From: Thermobaculum terrenum ATCC BAA-798
GTDB taxonomy: Bacteria; Chloroflexota; Chloroflexia; Thermobaculales; Thermobaculaceae
DNA length: 64,000 nt
Assembly: GCF_000025005.1 (NCBI RefSeq)
Contig: NC_013525.1
Coordinates: 1,824,501 to 1,888,500 of the forward strand
Reading direction: 5' to 3'
Under the pieces are notes generated by a model. That model was not told where the DNA came from. It searched no databases and saw only the letters and a list, made by a program, of their open reading frames with translations. The translations under genes were made by a program, and so were the position numbers. Shown here in pieces: positions 46,351-54,924 of the stretch. Each line of letters begins with the position of its first letter. Positions within the stretch are counted from its first letter, which is position 1.

Positions 46351-46379
46351 ATCATAATATTATTTAGTGGTTACATCAA
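46351..46379 (-). promoter_or_regulatory. Promoter of the CGNR-copA operon
   Basis: Minus strand TTGATG (46379-46374), a 17-base spacer, then TATGAT (46356-46351). The A of the ATG (46344) is 7 bases past the -10, implying a leaderless transcript. Arms TGTAAC (46344-46349) and GTTACA (46370-46375) bracket the -10 and reach the -35, a possible operator. Confidence 0.7.
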
Positions 46380-46410
46380 GGGTGGCAATTATGCTTATTG
46401 AGGGTCAAAC

Positions 46411-46419
46411 TGTTATACT
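46411..46419 (+). promoter_or_regulatory. Extended -10 upstream of lgt
   Basis: TGTTATACT is a TGN extended -10 with hexamer TATACT (46414-46419), about 54 bases before the lgt ATG. A clear -35 is not seen. Confidence 0.45.
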
Positions 46420-46472
46420 CGAGCAAGCAAGTATTACTAATTGGTACGACTTGAGATTACAGAGGGTAGGAT

Positions 46473-47285
46473 ATGATCCGTATCAACATCGACCCTATAA
46501 TGTTTCAGCTAGGCCCATTGGCATTTAGCTGGCATGGTTTGTTTACCGCAATCGCGGTGGTAGTGGCGGTTTGGCTAGGGCTAAGCCTTGCACAAAGATA
46601 TAACGTCGACCAGGAGAAGCTCAGCAACCTGATCATATGGATCATAGTAGGCGGAGTTGTTGGCGCTCGCCTGATGCACGTGCTAGACCATTTATCTTAT
46701 TACAGTCAGAACCCTGTCGAGATAATCGCTGTTTGGAAAGGTGGTATTGCCGTCTATGGTTCTTTCATTGGGGGCATAGTAGCAGGACTTATAGCAGCCA
46801 GGTTATATCGACTGCCCGTATGGCCTTTGTTGGATGCTGCGGCTCCTGCAATGCTCGTTGGTCAGATGATAGGTCGTATCGGTTGCCTAATTAACGGCGA
46901 TGCATGGGGAGAGCCCACTAACGCAGGGTGGGGACTCGTATATGTTAACCCTGGGGCGCAGCTCCCTTCCTCCCTTATCGGTGTGCCAACACATCCTTAT
47001 CCTGTCTATGAGATAGTGGCTTGTGGCCTCCTGCTTGTCATAGTGTTCTACCTATGGCGCAGGGTACAGGTCCCTGGTGTGACTTTCCTAGTGGCTGCGA
47101 TAGGCTATGGCGTAATCAGGTTCGGGCTGACTTACTTCCGGCAGGAAACGATCGTTGCCTTTGGGCTTCAGGAAGCGCAAGTCATCGCGCTCATTACGAT
47201 CGTGCTTTCTCTCATACTTCTGGTGGTTAGGTTAGGGATCAACAGATCAAGCTATACACTCACTACTTCAGAACAGAGCAGATAA
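46473..47285 (+). CDS. lgt: Prolipoprotein diacylglyceryl transferase
   Basis: 270 residues with seven membrane helices. Transfers diacylglycerol from phosphatidylglycerol to the lipobox cysteine of prolipoproteins. The signature GRIGCLINGDAWGEPT, the early HGLF segment (SWHGLFTAIA), VVGARLMHVLDH and KGGIAVYGSFIGG are present; HPYPVYEI also fits. It would modify the PrsA-like lipoprotein at 31170-32312. It starts an operon with DsbA-like and VKOR genes (gaps of 9 bases each). Confidence 0.96.
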   Translation: MIRINIDPIMFQLGPLAFSWHGLFTAIAVVVAVWLGLSLAQRYNVDQEKLSNLIIWIIVGGVVGARLMHVLDHLSYYSQNPVEIIAVWKGGIAVYGSFIGGIVAGLIAARLYRLPVWPLLDAAAPAMLVGQMIGRIGCLINGDAWGEPTNAGWGLVYVNPGAQLPSSLIGVPTHPYPVYEIVACGLLLVIVFYLWRRVQVPGVTFLVAAIGYGVIRFGLTYFRQETIVAFGLQEAQVIALITIVLSLILLVVRLGINRSSYTLTTSEQSR

Positions 47286-47294
47286 GAGGAGAAG

Positions 47295-47990
47295 ATGAGT
47301 CAGAGCAGAAGAGCAACTCAAACCAACAGGGCAGCCCTGGTACTATCACTAGTCGTTGTAGTGATAGCCGTTGTCATAGTGGCGCTACTAATAGTTCTCA
47401 ACAGGCCAGCATCTACGACACCTGAGTCGGCCTCAAATAGAAATCAGGTAGCCGTACCCACAGGTGTCCCGGCCGAAGGCAACGTGATGGGTGATCCCAA
47501 CGCCCCGGTCACAGTGGAAGTCTGGGCCGACTACCAATGTCCGTATTGCCGCGAGTTCGTCATGGGGCCCGAGGCACAGCTCAAAAAGACCCTGATTCCT
47601 GAGGGTAAGGTAAAGCTGGTGTACAGAAACTTCGCCTTTATAGGGCAGGAATCCGTAGATGCTGCGGCCGCAGCCTATTGCGCCCAGGATCAAGGTAGGT
47701 TCTGGGATTACAACTACAAGCTGTTCTCTGAGCAGGGAGCGGAGAATTCCGGAACCTTTAGCAAAGCTAACCTGATAAGGTTTGCCAGTGACCTGGGATT
47801 GAACGTTGCCCAGTTCAGGTCCTGCCTGGATAGTGGGAAGTACCTGTCCAAGGTGCAGGCCGACACCCAGGATGGACGGGCTAAGGGTGTTCGAGCTACA
47901 CCAACGATCTTTGTGAACGGCGAGAAGATAGAGGGGCTACCTAGCTACGAGCAGCTGGTGCAGGTCATCAATTCGGTGCAGAGCAAGTAG
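47295..47990 (+). CDS. Membrane-anchored DsbA-family thiol oxidoreductase
   Basis: 231 residues: an N-terminal anchor helix (about 13-36), a short linker, then a DSBA/thioredoxin-4 domain. Redox motif C-P-Y-C in WADYQCPYCREFV; cis-proline in RATPTIFVNG. It introduces or shuffles disulfides outside the membrane and is reoxidised by the VKOR-type protein that follows, 9 bases downstream. A second Cys pair (AYCAQDQ and SCLDSGK) could form a structural disulfide. Confidence 0.93.
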   Translation: MSQSRRATQTNRAALVLSLVVVVIAVVIVALLIVLNRPASTTPESASNRNQVAVPTGVPAEGNVMGDPNAPVTVEVWADYQCPYCREFVMGPEAQLKKTLIPEGKVKLVYRNFAFIGQESVDAAAAAYCAQDQGRFWDYNYKLFSEQGAENSGTFSKANLIRFASDLGLNVAQFRSCLDSGKYLSKVQADTQDGRAKGVRATPTIFVNGEKIEGLPSYEQLVQVINSVQSK

Positions 47991-47999
47991 GGTAGGACT

Positions 48000-48437
48000 A
48001 TGTGGCGCAACATAGTTATGTTGGCCCTGTCGATAGCGGGCACAGCCGTGGCAGCTTACCTCACTTGGGTCCATTATAGTGGTAACCTTGCGCTATGCCT
48101 GGGAACAGGGGGATGCGAGAAAGTGCAGACAAGTGCCTACTCGGTAGTTATGGGCGTGCCGGTGGCGCTGTTGGGGCTTCTGATGTACCTGGCCCTGGAC
48201 GTACTATTGGTGTGGTTGTTCTTGACTAAGGATAATGTTCTGCCAGCAGTTGCCATATTTGGTATCTCGCTGGCAGGTACGCTTTATTCTGCATATTTGA
48301 CCTATCTGGAGCTTTACGTGATTCATGCTATATGCCCCTGGTGTGTCACGTCTGCGGTCATAATAACGCTGCTATTCCTGCTCTCGATAGCCGAGATGTC
48401 CAGGTTTTACAGAGGCGAGGCGGTCACCGAAAGCTAG
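48000..48437 (+). CDS. VKOR-family quinone-linked disulfide generator
   Basis: 145 residues with four to five helices. A loop cysteine pair is formed by C in LALCLG and GCEKVQTSAYSVVMGVP, and the active C-x-x-C is ICPWCV in the last helix. This is the bacterial VKOR layout without a fused thioredoxin domain. It passes electrons from DsbA to quinone. The DsbA partner is adjacent. Its 3' end overlaps the convergent VWA operon by 4 bases. Confidence 0.94.
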   Translation: MWRNIVMLALSIAGTAVAAYLTWVHYSGNLALCLGTGGCEKVQTSAYSVVMGVPVALLGLLMYLALDVLLVWLFLTKDNVLPAVAIFGISLAGTLYSAYLTYLELYVIHAICPWCVTSAVIITLLFLLSIAEMSRFYRGEAVTES

Positions 48438-51190
48438 CGCTTCCTCGCACGATCGCGAGCCGCACGTAATCTTGATAACCTTTCATCCCTAATAGCTCGC
48501 TCCTCTTTATCCTCTGTCAAGCCCTCCAAGCCACCTGAGGTGTTGCTAAGTCTATCAACAGGAGCACCAGATCTGCCAGCACTCCGGATAGTCCCTAGCC
48601 TGCGGACGTCTAACACCTTTAGGAGTTCAGAGCTCAGCCTCAGCCTTCTGAAGGCTACCTCCAGCAGCAAGCACAGCAGGGAAGCTAGCAGCAGTGGCCA
48701 CCAGAGATCTAGTCTGGAATATGACTTTGCATCAGACCTGAATATCTCCTGGGGCACGTTCAGCTTACTGCCCCCGGTTGCTGAGGATAAAGCTTCCAGG
48801 ATAGCTGTATTCAATCCAAAGCTCTTGTATTCAGGGGAGTAAGGTACGATGAAGCCTGAGGTGGGGGCGTTCAAAGTGCCGCTGGGAGTGCTTAGGGTCA
48901 CAGATGTTATGTACGAGCCTGGAACAGTCGTCTGTAGCTTGCCTTCATAACGTCCTGGTGCTGTTTGCTCGAGGTTTACCTCATGGGTCTGCCCACTTGG
49001 GGCAGCTATCACTGCCCTGGCCTGAGCGCCATTAATAAAGCTACCACTGGGATTGACAGCATCTACAGCCACAGAGGTATAACCATCCTCATAGGTTGTC
49101 GACACCTGAACGTTCTCGGAAGATCTTGGCATTACCCAATCCACAGCCTGCTGCCACAGTCGAGCATACTGCTGTGTACCTAGCCAGCTTTTACTCCATC
49201 GCCCACCCGCATCTGAAGTCCATGCTATCGCCCTGCCCAAACCGTATTGCCATTGAGCCAGGACTGGATCCTTCTGGGGCGACACCAGCGCTACTGTCGA
49301 CCCAGGCTTTGGGAAAGTAGCCACGTAGCCCAGCAGGGGAGGTGTGCTATCGATACCGCGCAGGATGGGGCTAGGGGCATAGCTAGAGGGGTAGAACTGC
49401 CTCTCCTGGATGTACGCCCTCATGTGCTTTTGAGTTTCCTTCAGCACTATCTGCGGTATATCTGCACTATCTCGAGTGTTGTAGAAGGTGCCGCCACCCT
49501 TCTCAGCTATGGACCTGAGTAGTTGGGCTGAGCCCCCAGCTGCAGATACGGTGCTTATGGTAATACCATGTCTTCTCGCTTTGGATATGAGCTCATCATA
49601 GTTCCCCACATTGCTCCAGCCATCTGTGAGCAGGATTACGTGCTTATTCTTGGCTTTGACCTTGATCAGGGAATCAATGGCTTCAGCTAACCCTCCGTAG
49701 ATATTGGTTCCACCACTGCCCTGGATACCAGCCACCTTCTCAGCTATAGAGCTCTTATCAGTTACAGGCTCAGGGCGCACCACCCAACGAGGGGCAGTGT
49801 CGAAAGCTACTACGCCGAAGATATCATTAGGGCCTAAGGTCTCAGAGCTAAGGATCGCTGATTCCTTAGCTATATCTACCTTGGGAATGCCTCCTGGATA
49901 TTGCTCGAGGAGTTTTGAGCCTTCGCAGTGGCACGCAGCCATACTGCCGGACTTATCTATAGCCATTACTACCGCCACCTGAGGCTCTTCATCTGGATTT
50001 CTAATCTGGGAATCTACAGGTAGCGTCTGCTCCAGAGGAGTGTTGAAGTACCCACCGAGGGCAAAAGCTCTGTCGCCACCGATGGCCACTAGCCCTTTAC
50101 CGAGGTCATGCACGTACACCTGAAGGGTCTTGCCGGCATCCTGAAGAGAGTTAGCCGGTACGTTTACCAGAACCACAGCATCATATTTAGCCAGCGTAGA
50201 TATATCTTTCGGTATATCATTGCTATCAACGGTATCCACTACGAGCTTTCCTGCCTTCAGAGCTGCCACAAGCCCACTGGCCTCTCCAGGAGTCCCTTCT
50301 GCTACCAGCACCCTCGACGGGGACTCAACATACGTGAAGCTGGCTGCTCTATCGTTCTGGGGGATCTCATCTTGCGCTGCTTCTATCCGAGCCTCCCACT
50401 TATGCACGCCTTGTCCCTGCCCTGGAAGGGGTACCACAAAAGTATTCTTCCCAGCCTTGAGGCTTACATCAGTGCTAACGACGCTCTTGTCACCATCCAG
50501 CACCGTCAGTTTAGCCCGCTGTTGAACGGTACTGCTTACTACTATCTGCAAGCTGAAGCTCTGCCCTGGTTTGATCCTTGCGGGAGCTTTGACCGAATCA
50601 ACCAAAGCATCAGCTTTGGGAAGTTGAGATACCGGGTAGTAGTCCACCGTCACCCCAAACATCCGAGCAAGGCGAGACACCTCCTGCATATCGCCCACAT
50701 TGTTATTGCCATCACTGAGCAGGACTATCTTCTTGGAGGAGTCCGCAGGGAACATGGAGAAGGCGAGTCGCATAGCTGAAGGGATGTCCGTTGCGGTCGA
50801 ATCAGGTCGAGACAGAAAATCGGGCAGCTTGCCATCAGAAGAAGTGAGCGAATCTATCAAAGGTTCCTTCCCGAATACCACCACTCCCAGATCCACATCC
50901 CGACCAGCTAATTGATAAGCCTTGCGCACGAACTCTTTAGCCTGTGCTATACCTTCTGGCCCAACGCTATCGGAGGCATCAACCAGGAACACTACGCCCA
51001 ATTTGTGACTTGGCAAGCGCAGGTACAATCCAGATAGAGCAAGGACGAGGCAGGTCAGAACTGCTAACCTCGCAGTCGCAACGAGGATTTTCCGCATCCT
51101 GCTAAGCCTTAGAGCCCTGGCAGACAGCGGTACAAGCGGCAGCAATAATAGCAGGAAAAGGAACAGGGGGCTATCAAATCCTAGCCTCAT
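48434..51190 (-). CDS. Large membrane protein with two VWA domains and a GATase-like domain
   Basis: 918 residues. Two N-terminal helices (about 8-25 and 38-60), VWA 1 with MIDAS VDASDSVG (D-x-S-x-S, near 72), a GATase1/flavodoxin-like middle (LVAEGTPGEASGLV...ALGGYFNTPLE), and VWA 2 with IDKSGSM (near 412) and TDGWSN. A membrane helix near 825 (LWWPLLLASLLCLLLEV) precedes a basic coiled tail. Both MIDAS sites look metal-competent. It is the last gene of the eight-gene operon and overlaps the preceding VWA gene by 4 bases. Role unknown; likely a surface or membrane assembly component. Confidence 0.9.
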   Translation of the reverse strand: MRLGFDSPLFLFLLLLLPLVPLSARALRLSRMRKILVATARLAVLTCLVLALSGLYLRLPSHKLGVVFLVDASDSVGPEGIAQAKEFVRKAYQLAGRDVDLGVVVFGKEPLIDSLTSSDGKLPDFLSRPDSTATDIPSAMRLAFSMFPADSSKKIVLLSDGNNNVGDMQEVSRLARMFGVTVDYYPVSQLPKADALVDSVKAPARIKPGQSFSLQIVVSSTVQQRAKLTVLDGDKSVVSTDVSLKAGKNTFVVPLPGQGQGVHKWEARIEAAQDEIPQNDRAASFTYVESPSRVLVAEGTPGEASGLVAALKAGKLVVDTVDSNDIPKDISTLAKYDAVVLVNVPANSLQDAGKTLQVYVHDLGKGLVAIGGDRAFALGGYFNTPLEQTLPVDSQIRNPDEEPQVAVVMAIDKSGSMAACHCEGSKLLEQYPGGIPKVDIAKESAILSSETLGPNDIFGVVAFDTAPRWVVRPEPVTDKSSIAEKVAGIQGSGGTNIYGGLAEAIDSLIKVKAKNKHVILLTDGWSNVGNYDELISKARRHGITISTVSAAGGSAQLLRSIAEKGGGTFYNTRDSADIPQIVLKETQKHMRAYIQERQFYPSSYAPSPILRGIDSTPPLLGYVATFPKPGSTVALVSPQKDPVLAQWQYGLGRAIAWTSDAGGRWSKSWLGTQQYARLWQQAVDWVMPRSSENVQVSTTYEDGYTSVAVDAVNPSGSFINGAQARAVIAAPSGQTHEVNLEQTAPGRYEGKLQTTVPGSYITSVTLSTPSGTLNAPTSGFIVPYSPEYKSFGLNTAILEALSSATGGSKLNVPQEIFRSDAKSYSRLDLWWPLLLASLLCLLLEVAFRRLRLSSELLKVLDVRRLGTIRSAGRSGAPVDRLSNTSGGLEGLTEDKEERAIRDERLSRLRAARDRARKR

Positions 51191-53001
51191 GCGATCCTCC
51201 TCCTGCGAGGCATATGCCTGCTAACGTACAGGGCCCACTCCAAGAAAAGCACGGCGAGCGCGATGAATGCCAGAGGGCGCCAACGCACTCTTGTGTTCGC
51301 AGATACTCTTTGCTCAGAGGTAGCAGCTGAATCCCCAATAGGCTCCAAGCTGGCATTAGCCCCTATGTTGGACTCTACTCGGCTGCCGGCGTTGACCACG
51401 AAGCGCCTCAGCACATTGCCTTCCTTATCCAGGACCTCGTACACCCCAGGCTGGTACGTATCAGCAAAGACTCCTGTCGAGACGGGGTACAGCTCACCAT
51501 CAGGAGCCCTGACCGATCTCTCGTCCTGTCCCAAAGGCACCACTGCTCCCTGGGGTAACGATTGATTCAAGTTGCTCAGGTTGGCGGGTCTCATGTAGTC
51601 CAGGATGTTACTTACAAGTATAGGGAAGGAAACCTGCAACGGCATGTCGGAATCCTCAGGGGAGAACGCCAAGGCAAGCACTCTTCTGCCCGCATTATCA
51701 CCCACAGCCATGACCGGCACATCTCCGGAATAAGCCAGGGGCGTCATCCAATCCGGCAACAACATCCTGCGTGCGCTGGCAATAGATACGGTAGTCAAAT
51801 CCACGTAGCGCAGCAGGGGATGATCTTCCTGAGCCGTGATCTGGAGAGAATCCAGTTGACCAGCAACGCCGAAAAGCTCTTTGCCAGGAGTCCCCATGAG
51901 CACTAGATTGCCTGTAAGTGGAAGCTTATCCGGCAAGCTGCCATTGAACACGTACAGGTCGTAGCCGGCAGGAACCTCTTTTGAGGAAGACTTGTACAGA
52001 TCAACATTCGGATAAAGGCTTAGAGCTCTCTGCAAGAACGGACTCTCCCTGCCGTAGAGCAATACCTTCATGGGAGGGAGGGGATCTCGAAGAGTCCAGG
52101 CCCGATCGTCCTCGGGCAGATCATCTCCCGGTGACAACCTGGCTTCTATCACTTTGCCCACCGGCACATCATTAATCTCAATACCCATGGATCTATCTGA
52201 AGGCAAGGCGATCTTTCTAGAATCGTACAAGTCACCGTCGACGAGTATACTTACGTCGACGGTTCTCTGTGGCCCATAGTTAGCGATCGAGATCCATAAC
52301 TGTACTCCGCTACTGCTATGTCTTGTGGCCATAGCTACTATGCCAGAGTTGCTACCATCACCGGCCACACGTTCTATGCGCACGGGGTAGGGCATATCGG
52401 GAAGCGATTGCGCATTATAGGCACCATCGGTAAAAAGAACTATAGTGGGATTCCTCATCCTGCTGGCGATGGACTTGGCCAGCAGGAAAGCATCACCGAG
52501 GTTGTTCTCACCATAAGCCAGGCTGGTATTTCGAGCTGCACGAATTATCTCCCCTGTATCAGTCGTAGGCCCTACAACCACTGAAGGTTGGGGGCCAGCG
52601 GTGACAAGGGCAGCGGAACTACCCTCTGGCAAGCTTTTGGCCAGAGCCTCTATCCTGCTGATTGCAGCCTGTAGTCGATGGGGATTTACGTCTCTGGCAG
52701 CCATGCTGGTCGAGGTATCCAGGATCAACACGACATCACCATTGATATAGGCGTTGGTCTTCCACATAGGCCTGGCCATGGCTAACACCAACAATGTCAG
52801 GATCAACAGCTGGAGAAGCAGAAAGATATTGCGCCTCAACTTCTGCCAGGGGGCATTGGCCTCTAGATCCTGAGATATGTTCCTCCACAGGAAGTTACTC
52901 GAGACCACGACCCTATCAGGACGCGGTCGTAGCAAGTACATGACCGCCAGAGGCAGGGACAGCAGCAGTAGCGCCAGAGCCAAAGGAGTAGCAAAAGCCA
53001 T
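51187..53001 (-). CDS. BatA-like VWA membrane protein
   Basis: 604 residues. The BatA N-terminal helix pair (FATPLALALLLLSLPLAVMYLLRPRP and IFLLLQLLILTLLVLAMARPMW) is followed by a VWA domain with MIDAS LDTSTSMA (near 93) and FTDGAYN. A large beta-rich outer part (220-560) and a C-terminal helix (RPLAFIALAVLFLEWALYV) end it. BatA-type proteins occur with MoxR and DUF58 in aerotolerance or surface-assembly operons. Spacing to the DUF58 gene upstream is 5 bases and it overlaps the next gene by 4. Confidence 0.92.
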   Translation of the reverse strand: MAFATPLALALLLLSLPLAVMYLLRPRPDRVVVSSNFLWRNISQDLEANAPWQKLRRNIFLLLQLLILTLLVLAMARPMWKTNAYINGDVVLILDTSTSMAARDVNPHRLQAAISRIEALAKSLPEGSSAALVTAGPQPSVVVGPTTDTGEIIRAARNTSLAYGENNLGDAFLLAKSIASRMRNPTIVLFTDGAYNAQSLPDMPYPVRIERVAGDGSNSGIVAMATRHSSSGVQLWISIANYGPQRTVDVSILVDGDLYDSRKIALPSDRSMGIEINDVPVGKVIEARLSPGDDLPEDDRAWTLRDPLPPMKVLLYGRESPFLQRALSLYPNVDLYKSSSKEVPAGYDLYVFNGSLPDKLPLTGNLVLMGTPGKELFGVAGQLDSLQITAQEDHPLLRYVDLTTVSIASARRMLLPDWMTPLAYSGDVPVMAVGDNAGRRVLALAFSPEDSDMPLQVSFPILVSNILDYMRPANLSNLNQSLPQGAVVPLGQDERSVRAPDGELYPVSTGVFADTYQPGVYEVLDKEGNVLRRFVVNAGSRVESNIGANASLEPIGDSAATSEQRVSANTRVRWRPLAFIALAVLFLEWALYVSRHMPRRRRIA

Positions 53002-53006
53002 GAGCC

Positions 53007-53918
53007 TTACTCCAGAACCTTCAGCCTGCGCAGATCGTCAAAGAGTATCTGCTCGATATCCTGATCGCTAATCACTTGAAGATATGTTATCCCAACTGCC
53101 TTGCAGGTATCCCTGATACCGTTCAGCCAGGATTGCAGTTCCAGTGCATAGCGCTCCAAGGCATCGTTATCCGCTCGTATCGAGATCGCCTCTCCGGTCT
53201 CGGAATCTATGAGTTCGAATTGCCCATCAGCTATCTGTGGCTCAATCTCATCCCGTGAAAGGACATGCAGAAGGACGACTTCAGAGCCTCTGCCACGGAG
53301 CCTGCGCAGGCCCCTGTGTACGTCCCCAGCCTCCATGAGATCACTAATCACTACCAGCAGCTCGGTCCTCCTTAAGCCAGAGGCCAACCTCGTCAACAAT
53401 CTTTCGAGGTTCACCTTGCCTGAAGGCCGGCAGCTAGCGATCATACTTAGCAGCTCCCTGAATCCTGCCCTCCCCCGAAGCCTGCGGGATGAGGTATAAC
53501 CTTGAGGGCTAGGCTCTACCACTACCAGGTTGTCCAGGTCGTTGAGGGCTAAGTATCCAATTGCGGCGGCGAGACCAGCAGCCATAGAGATCTTTGATGG
53601 TGTACCAAAGCCCATGGAGTTGCTTGTATCCAGCACCAACCGGACGGTCCTGTCTTCCTCCTCTTCCATCAGCTTGACATACAGGCGATCGCTACGGGCG
53701 TACAGATTCCAGTCCACCCTCCTGAGGTCATCCCCGGGCGAATAATCTCTGTAATCGGCAAACTCTATGCTCTGTCCCCATTTGGTGCTGCGACGCTCAC
53801 CTCTCATCCTCCCGGAATACCTGCCCCGATGCATCAGGGAGACGGAGTCGAGCTTTCGCACCAGATCGGGGGTCATAACCGACGTTATGTCTGTCAGGTC
53901 GAAGGATACGTTAGCCAT
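53007..53918 (-). CDS. DUF58 protein
   Basis: 303 residues. The family core is GQSIEFADYRDYSPGDDLRRVDWNLYARSDRLYVKLMEEEEDRTVRLVLDTSNSMGFG, and the D-x-S-x-S motif in LDTSNSM (near 96) gives it a VWA-like metal site. There is no membrane segment, unlike some DUF58 proteins. MoxR ATPases and DUF58 proteins almost always adjoin each other and are thought to act together in protein-complex maturation. It lies 4 bases after moxR. Confidence 0.95.
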   Translation of the reverse strand: MANVSFDLTDITSVMTPDLVRKLDSVSLMHRGRYSGRMRGERRSTKWGQSIEFADYRDYSPGDDLRRVDWNLYARSDRLYVKLMEEEEDRTVRLVLDTSNSMGFGTPSKISMAAGLAAAIGYLALNDLDNLVVVEPSPQGYTSSRRLRGRAGFRELLSMIASCRPSGKVNLERLLTRLASGLRRTELLVVISDLMEAGDVHRGLRRLRGRGSEVVLLHVLSRDEIEPQIADGQFELIDSETGEAISIRADNDALERYALELQSWLNGIRDTCKAVGITYLQVISDQDIEQILFDDLRRLKVLE

Positions 53919-53922
53919 GCTG

Positions 53923-54924
53923 TTAGATCCTGGTAAGCGAAGCCACTAGCGACTCTACTATGTCGCGAACGATACTCTCCGTAGAAATGTTCTCAGACTC
54001 GCCTTCATAGTTGAGTATTATCCTGTGGCGCAGGGCCCAGGCAGCGATCTCGTTTATATCCTCTACCGCCACGTTGTAACGCCCTTCAAGCAGAGCTTTC
54101 ACCTTCGCACCCAGTACCAGTGCCTGGGCCCCCCTGGGACTCGACCCAAACCTGACGTATCTCTTCACACTCGCGGGCGCTGCAGGGTTATCGGGATGAG
54201 TCCTAAGGACAAGCTCAGAAACGTAAGACAAAACATGAGGCGCAACTGGTACATCCAGAGAAAGCATCCTCATCTGATTGATAGTATCGGCATCTGCTAC
54301 TTTCTCTACCAAAATAGTGGCTGGTGTGGTGGTCGTCTCCAGGATGCGCACCAACTCTTCAGGAGATGGGCTGGGGACAAGCAGCTTGAACATGAAGCGA
54401 TCTAGCTGCGCCTCAGGGAGTGGGTAAGTACCCTCAAGATCGATAGGGTTTTGAGTAGCCAACACAAAGAAGGGCTTCGGCAGAGCGTGAGTATCGTTGC
54501 CCACGGTAACTGCGTGCTCCTGCATAGCCTCCAGCAGGGCGGACTGCGTCTTTGGGGTAGCTCGGTTGATCTCGTCTGCGAGCACCAGGTTAGCGAAGAT
54601 GGGGCCCTCCTGAAACCTGAAGCGACGGGCTCCGGAAGCATCCTCTTCCAACACATTGGTACCGGTGATATCGGAGGGCATCAGGTCGGGTGTGAACTGG
54701 ATGCGGCTGAAGTGCAGATCAAGCACCTCGGCGAAGGTGCGCACAGTCATAGTTTTCCCCAACCCGGGTAGTCCTTCCAGGAGGGCATGACCTCCAGACA
54801 GGATACATATCAAGGTCCCTTCTACAAGCTCCCTCTGGCCGACTATCCTCTTGGAGACCTCACTAAGTATGCGTTGAGCTATATCTGTGAACTCATCTGG
54901 TGAAATGGAAAGTCTATTCGTCAT
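53923..54924 (-). CDS. MoxR-family AAA ATPase
   Basis: 333 residues. Walker A EGLPGLGKT, Walker B VLADEINRATPKTQSALLEAMQE, sensor 1 ATQNPIDLEGTYPLPEAQLDRFMFKL and an arginine-rich C-lid (FGSSPRGAQALVLGAKVKALL) are intact. MoxR ATPases act with VWA proteins as chaperones that insert cofactors or activate complexes. The ATG overlaps the preceding membrane gene's stop by 4 bases. Confidence 0.96.
   Translation of the reverse strand: MTNRLSISPDEFTDIAQRILSEVSKRIVGQRELVEGTLICILSGGHALLEGLPGLGKTMTVRTFAEVLDLHFSRIQFTPDLMPSDITGTNVLEEDASGARRFRFQEGPIFANLVLADEINRATPKTQSALLEAMQEHAVTVGNDTHALPKPFFVLATQNPIDLEGTYPLPEAQLDRFMFKLLVPSPSPEELVRILETTTTPATILVEKVADADTINQMRMLSLDVPVAPHVLSYVSELVLRTHPDNPAAPASVKRYVRFGSSPRGAQALVLGAKVKALLEGRYNVAVEDINEIAAWALRHRIILNYEGESENISTESIVRDIVESLVASLTRI

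Noticed and set aside
50108-50779. 223-codon plus-strand frame within the VWA gene
   Set aside because: Antisense to a VWA protein with conserved motifs; no ribosome site or family likeness.
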